15,039 nt of DNA, taken from Deltaproteobacteria bacterium (lineage in GTDB: Bacteria; Desulfobacterota; Desulfarculia; Adiutricales; Adiutricaceae). The first letter of the stretch is position 1. Every line of letters starts with the position of its first letter. Positions 13,489 to 15,039 of the stretch are shown in pieces. A program made the translations under genes and the position numbers. The stretch spans positions 1-15,039 of the forward strand of contig JAISZP010000069.1 in assembly GCA_031269135.1 (NCBI GenBank), in the 5' to 3' direction. Below the pieces are notes generated by a model that worked only from the letters and a program-made list of their open reading frames with translations, was not told the DNA's origin and ran no database searches.

Positions 13489-15010
13489 GCTCGACCTCCG
13501 CGCCGTCGGAGGCGATGGCCTTCATGATGTGCCCCACCGTCACCTCCGAACCGGTCAGCTCGCGAATGTGCTTGCGATCCCTCATGACCGAAACGCGAGT
13601 GGCGTAGCTGACGATCTCTTCGAGTTCGGAGGAAATGACCAAAAGAGCCAACCCATCCACGCACAGCTCTTCGATAAGTTTGATGATCTCGGCGTGAGCT
13701 CCGACGTCGATGCCCCTAGTGGGTTCGTCTAAAATCAAAAACCGGGGATTGGTGGCCAGCCACCGGGCCAGAAGGGCTTTTTGCTGATTGCCGCCGGAGA
13801 GCAGCTCAATGGGTTTTTCCCTATCGGCGGGACGAATTTTAAGTCTGTCGATGTAATAGTCGGCTAATTTTTCTTGTTCGCCTTTGGTTATCGGTTTGAG
13901 CCATCCTTTTTTGGCCTGAAGAGCCAAAATGATGTTTTCCCGAATAGAGAGATCGCCGATGATGCCTTCAACTTTGCGGTCCTCAGGGCAATACCCGAAA
14001 TCATGCTTGACGGCGTCCACCGGGGACTTGACGTTGACCTTCTTGCCGCCGGCCGTCACTTCACCGAAGTCGGCCGGGGTGATGCCGAAAATGGTCTTGG
14101 CCGTTTCCGTGCGCCCGGCCCCCAAAAGACCGGCCACTCCCAAAATCTCTCCGCCTCGGACCTCGAAGGAAAAGGGGGAGACGACCCCTCGCTTGCCCAA
14201 GCTTTGGAAGCTGACCACCGGTTCGCCTTCAAGCTCCCGCCGCCGAGTTTTGATTCTTTGGGCTTTGTCGTCGAGCTCGCGGCCCAGCATCATGGAAACC
14301 AGTTCAAGCCTGGTAAGCTCGGCCGTTTTACGCTCGCCCACCAAGCAGCCGTTTCGCAAAACCGTGATGCGATCGGTGATTTCGAAAACCTGGTCCAAGA
14401 AATGGGTGATGAAAATTATGCCGATCCCTTTATCCCTCAAAACCCTCATGACGTCGAAAACCATGGCCGTTTCATGGCGATCCAAACTGGCGGTGGGCTC
14501 ATCTAATATGAGAACCTTGGCCGACAGATCCACGGCCCGGGCGATGGCGACGATTTGCTGGACGGCCACCGAAAACCTGGCCAGGTTCTCGGAAACGTCT
14601 ATATCAAGGTTGTAGCGCTTTAAAATTTCTCGGGCTTTGCGGCGCATGGTCTTGACGTCCACCAAACCGAAACGGGTGGGCTGGCGGCCTAAAAAGAGGT
14701 TTTCAGCCACCGACCGATTGCCCAGCAGGTTGACTTCCTGGTAGACCACCCCGATCCGCAGCCGCTGGGCTTCCTCGACGCTGGCCGGGGAAATCGACTG
14801 ACCCTCGATGAAGACGGCGCCCCCATCCCGTTTATAAACGCCTGAAATGCACTTGATGAGAGTCGATTTTCCCGCGCCGTTTTCTCCTAAAAGAGCATGG
14901 ATCTCGCCGGAGCGTAAGGTGAAATCCACCTCGGACAAGGCCTTGACCCCCGGAAACTCTTTGCTGAGTCCTCGAACGGCCAATAAAGCATCATCATCGT
15001 ATACAGCCAT
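13472..15010 (-). CDS. ytfR: galactofuranose/arabinose-type ABC transporter, duplicated ATP-binding protein YtfR
   Basis: ATPase of the YtfQRT-YjfF-type importer, at the inner face of the membrane. The 512-residue product has two ABC modules. Module 1: Walker [10 protein letters not shown] (42-50), Q-loop VVYQEVNLL (from 88), signature position FSVAVQQ (146-152) and Walker B VLILDEPTASLD (166-177), with FITHFLDQVF switch His. Module 2: [24 protein letters not shown] and [19 protein letters not shown]. Module 1 lacks the canonical LSGGQ, as does E. coli YtfR (FSVAMQQ), so this is a family trait, not damage. GGAGG lies five bases before the ATG at 15010. The gene for the binding protein (ytfQ-like) is not in the window and would be expected just past the right edge. 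Confidence 0.95.
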   Translation of the reverse strand: MAVYDDDALLAVRGLSKEFPGVKALSEVDFTLRSGEIHALLGENGAGKSTLIKCISGVYKRDGGAVFIEGQSISPASVEEAQRLRIGVVYQEVNLLGNRSVAENLFLGRQPTRFGLVDVKTMRRKAREILKRYNLDIDVSENLARFSVAVQQIVAIARAVDLSAKVLILDEPTASLDRHETAMVFDVMRVLRDKGIGIIFITHFLDQVFEITDRITVLRNGCLVGERKTAELTRLELVSMMLGRELDDKAQRIKTRRRELEGEPVVSFQSLGKRGVVSPFSFEVRGGEILGVAGLLGAGRTETAKTIFGITPADFGEVTAGGKKVNVKSPVDAVKHDFGYCPEDRKVEGIIGDLSIRENIILALQAKKGWLKPITKGEQEKLADYYIDRLKIRPADREKPIELLSGGNQQKALLARWLATNPRFLILDEPTRGIDVGAHAEIIKLIEELCVDGLALLVISSELEEIVSYATRVSVMRDRKHIRELTGSEVTVGHIMKAIASDGAEVEHETVA

Positions 15011-15039
15011 AAAAACCTCCGAAACGCCTCAATCGCTCG
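15011..15039 (-). other. ytfR leader at window edge
   Basis: The 29 bases upstream of ytfR contain its ribosome site (GGAGG, 15016-15020) and nothing else recognisable. Any preceding gene or promoter is outside the window. Confidence 0.6.

Noticed and set aside
14558..14578. Defective ABC signature (FSVAVQQ) in module 1 of YtfR
   Set aside because: E. coli YtfR has nearly the same sequence at this place, so it is a family feature.
13874..14615. Long plus-strand open frames opposite ytfR
   Set aside because: Shadows of ytfR; no recognisable protein and no ribosome site.

Overview
The window is a sugar-uptake and sugar-catabolism island. Ten of its eleven genes lie on the minus strand and one regulator lies on the plus strand. 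The organism looks like a Gram-negative-type bacterium of moderate to fairly high G+C: it has a periplasmic sugar-binding protein with a Sec signal peptide and E. coli-like AraF/AraG/AraH, YtfR/YtfT/YjfF and AraD proteins. The galT, however, is of the class II type best known from Firmicutes, so I do not assign a lineage. Assignments rest on recalled family sequences and motifs; no database search was possible.

Layout. (1) 1-4770, minus: a Leloir-pathway operon transcribed galE-galM-galK-galT. galE/galM and galM/galK overlap; galT follows after a 244-bp repeat-filled gap and runs off the left edge. (2) 4771-4992: an AT-rich divergent control region. (3) 4993-6027, plus: a LacI-family regulator, the likely controller of the gal operon and of itself. 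(4) 6028-6583: a convergent gap with no convincing gene, holding a 12-bp and a 21-bp tandem array. (5) 6584-11116, minus: araF-araG-araH-araD, i.e. an L-arabinose ABC transporter plus L-ribulose-5-phosphate 4-epimerase. araH carries an apparent one-base deletion near 7437. araA and araB are not in the window. (6) 11117-11512: a non-coding gap with a 20-bp tandem array, an AT-rich stretch and a possible araF promoter. (7) 11513-15010, minus: ytfR-ytfT-yjfF, a second ABC importer of the galactofuranose/arabinose type. Its binding-protein gene, usually first (ytfQ), would lie beyond the right edge.

Together the genes suit growth on galactose plus arabinose polymers (arabinogalactan, pectin side chains): two high-affinity importers bring in arabinose and galactose (pyranose and possibly furanose forms), GalM/GalK/GalT/GalE convert galactose to UDP-glucose and glucose-1-phosphate, and AraD delivers D-xylulose-5-phosphate to the pentose phosphate pathway.

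The genes are conventional. The most unusual signal is between them: almost every sizeable gap holds a degenerate short tandem array with its own period (13, 12, 21, 13, 15 and 20 bp, left to right), often beginning at or running through the stop codon of the gene upstream in transcription. A strong 13-bp-arm inverted repeat separates araF from araG.
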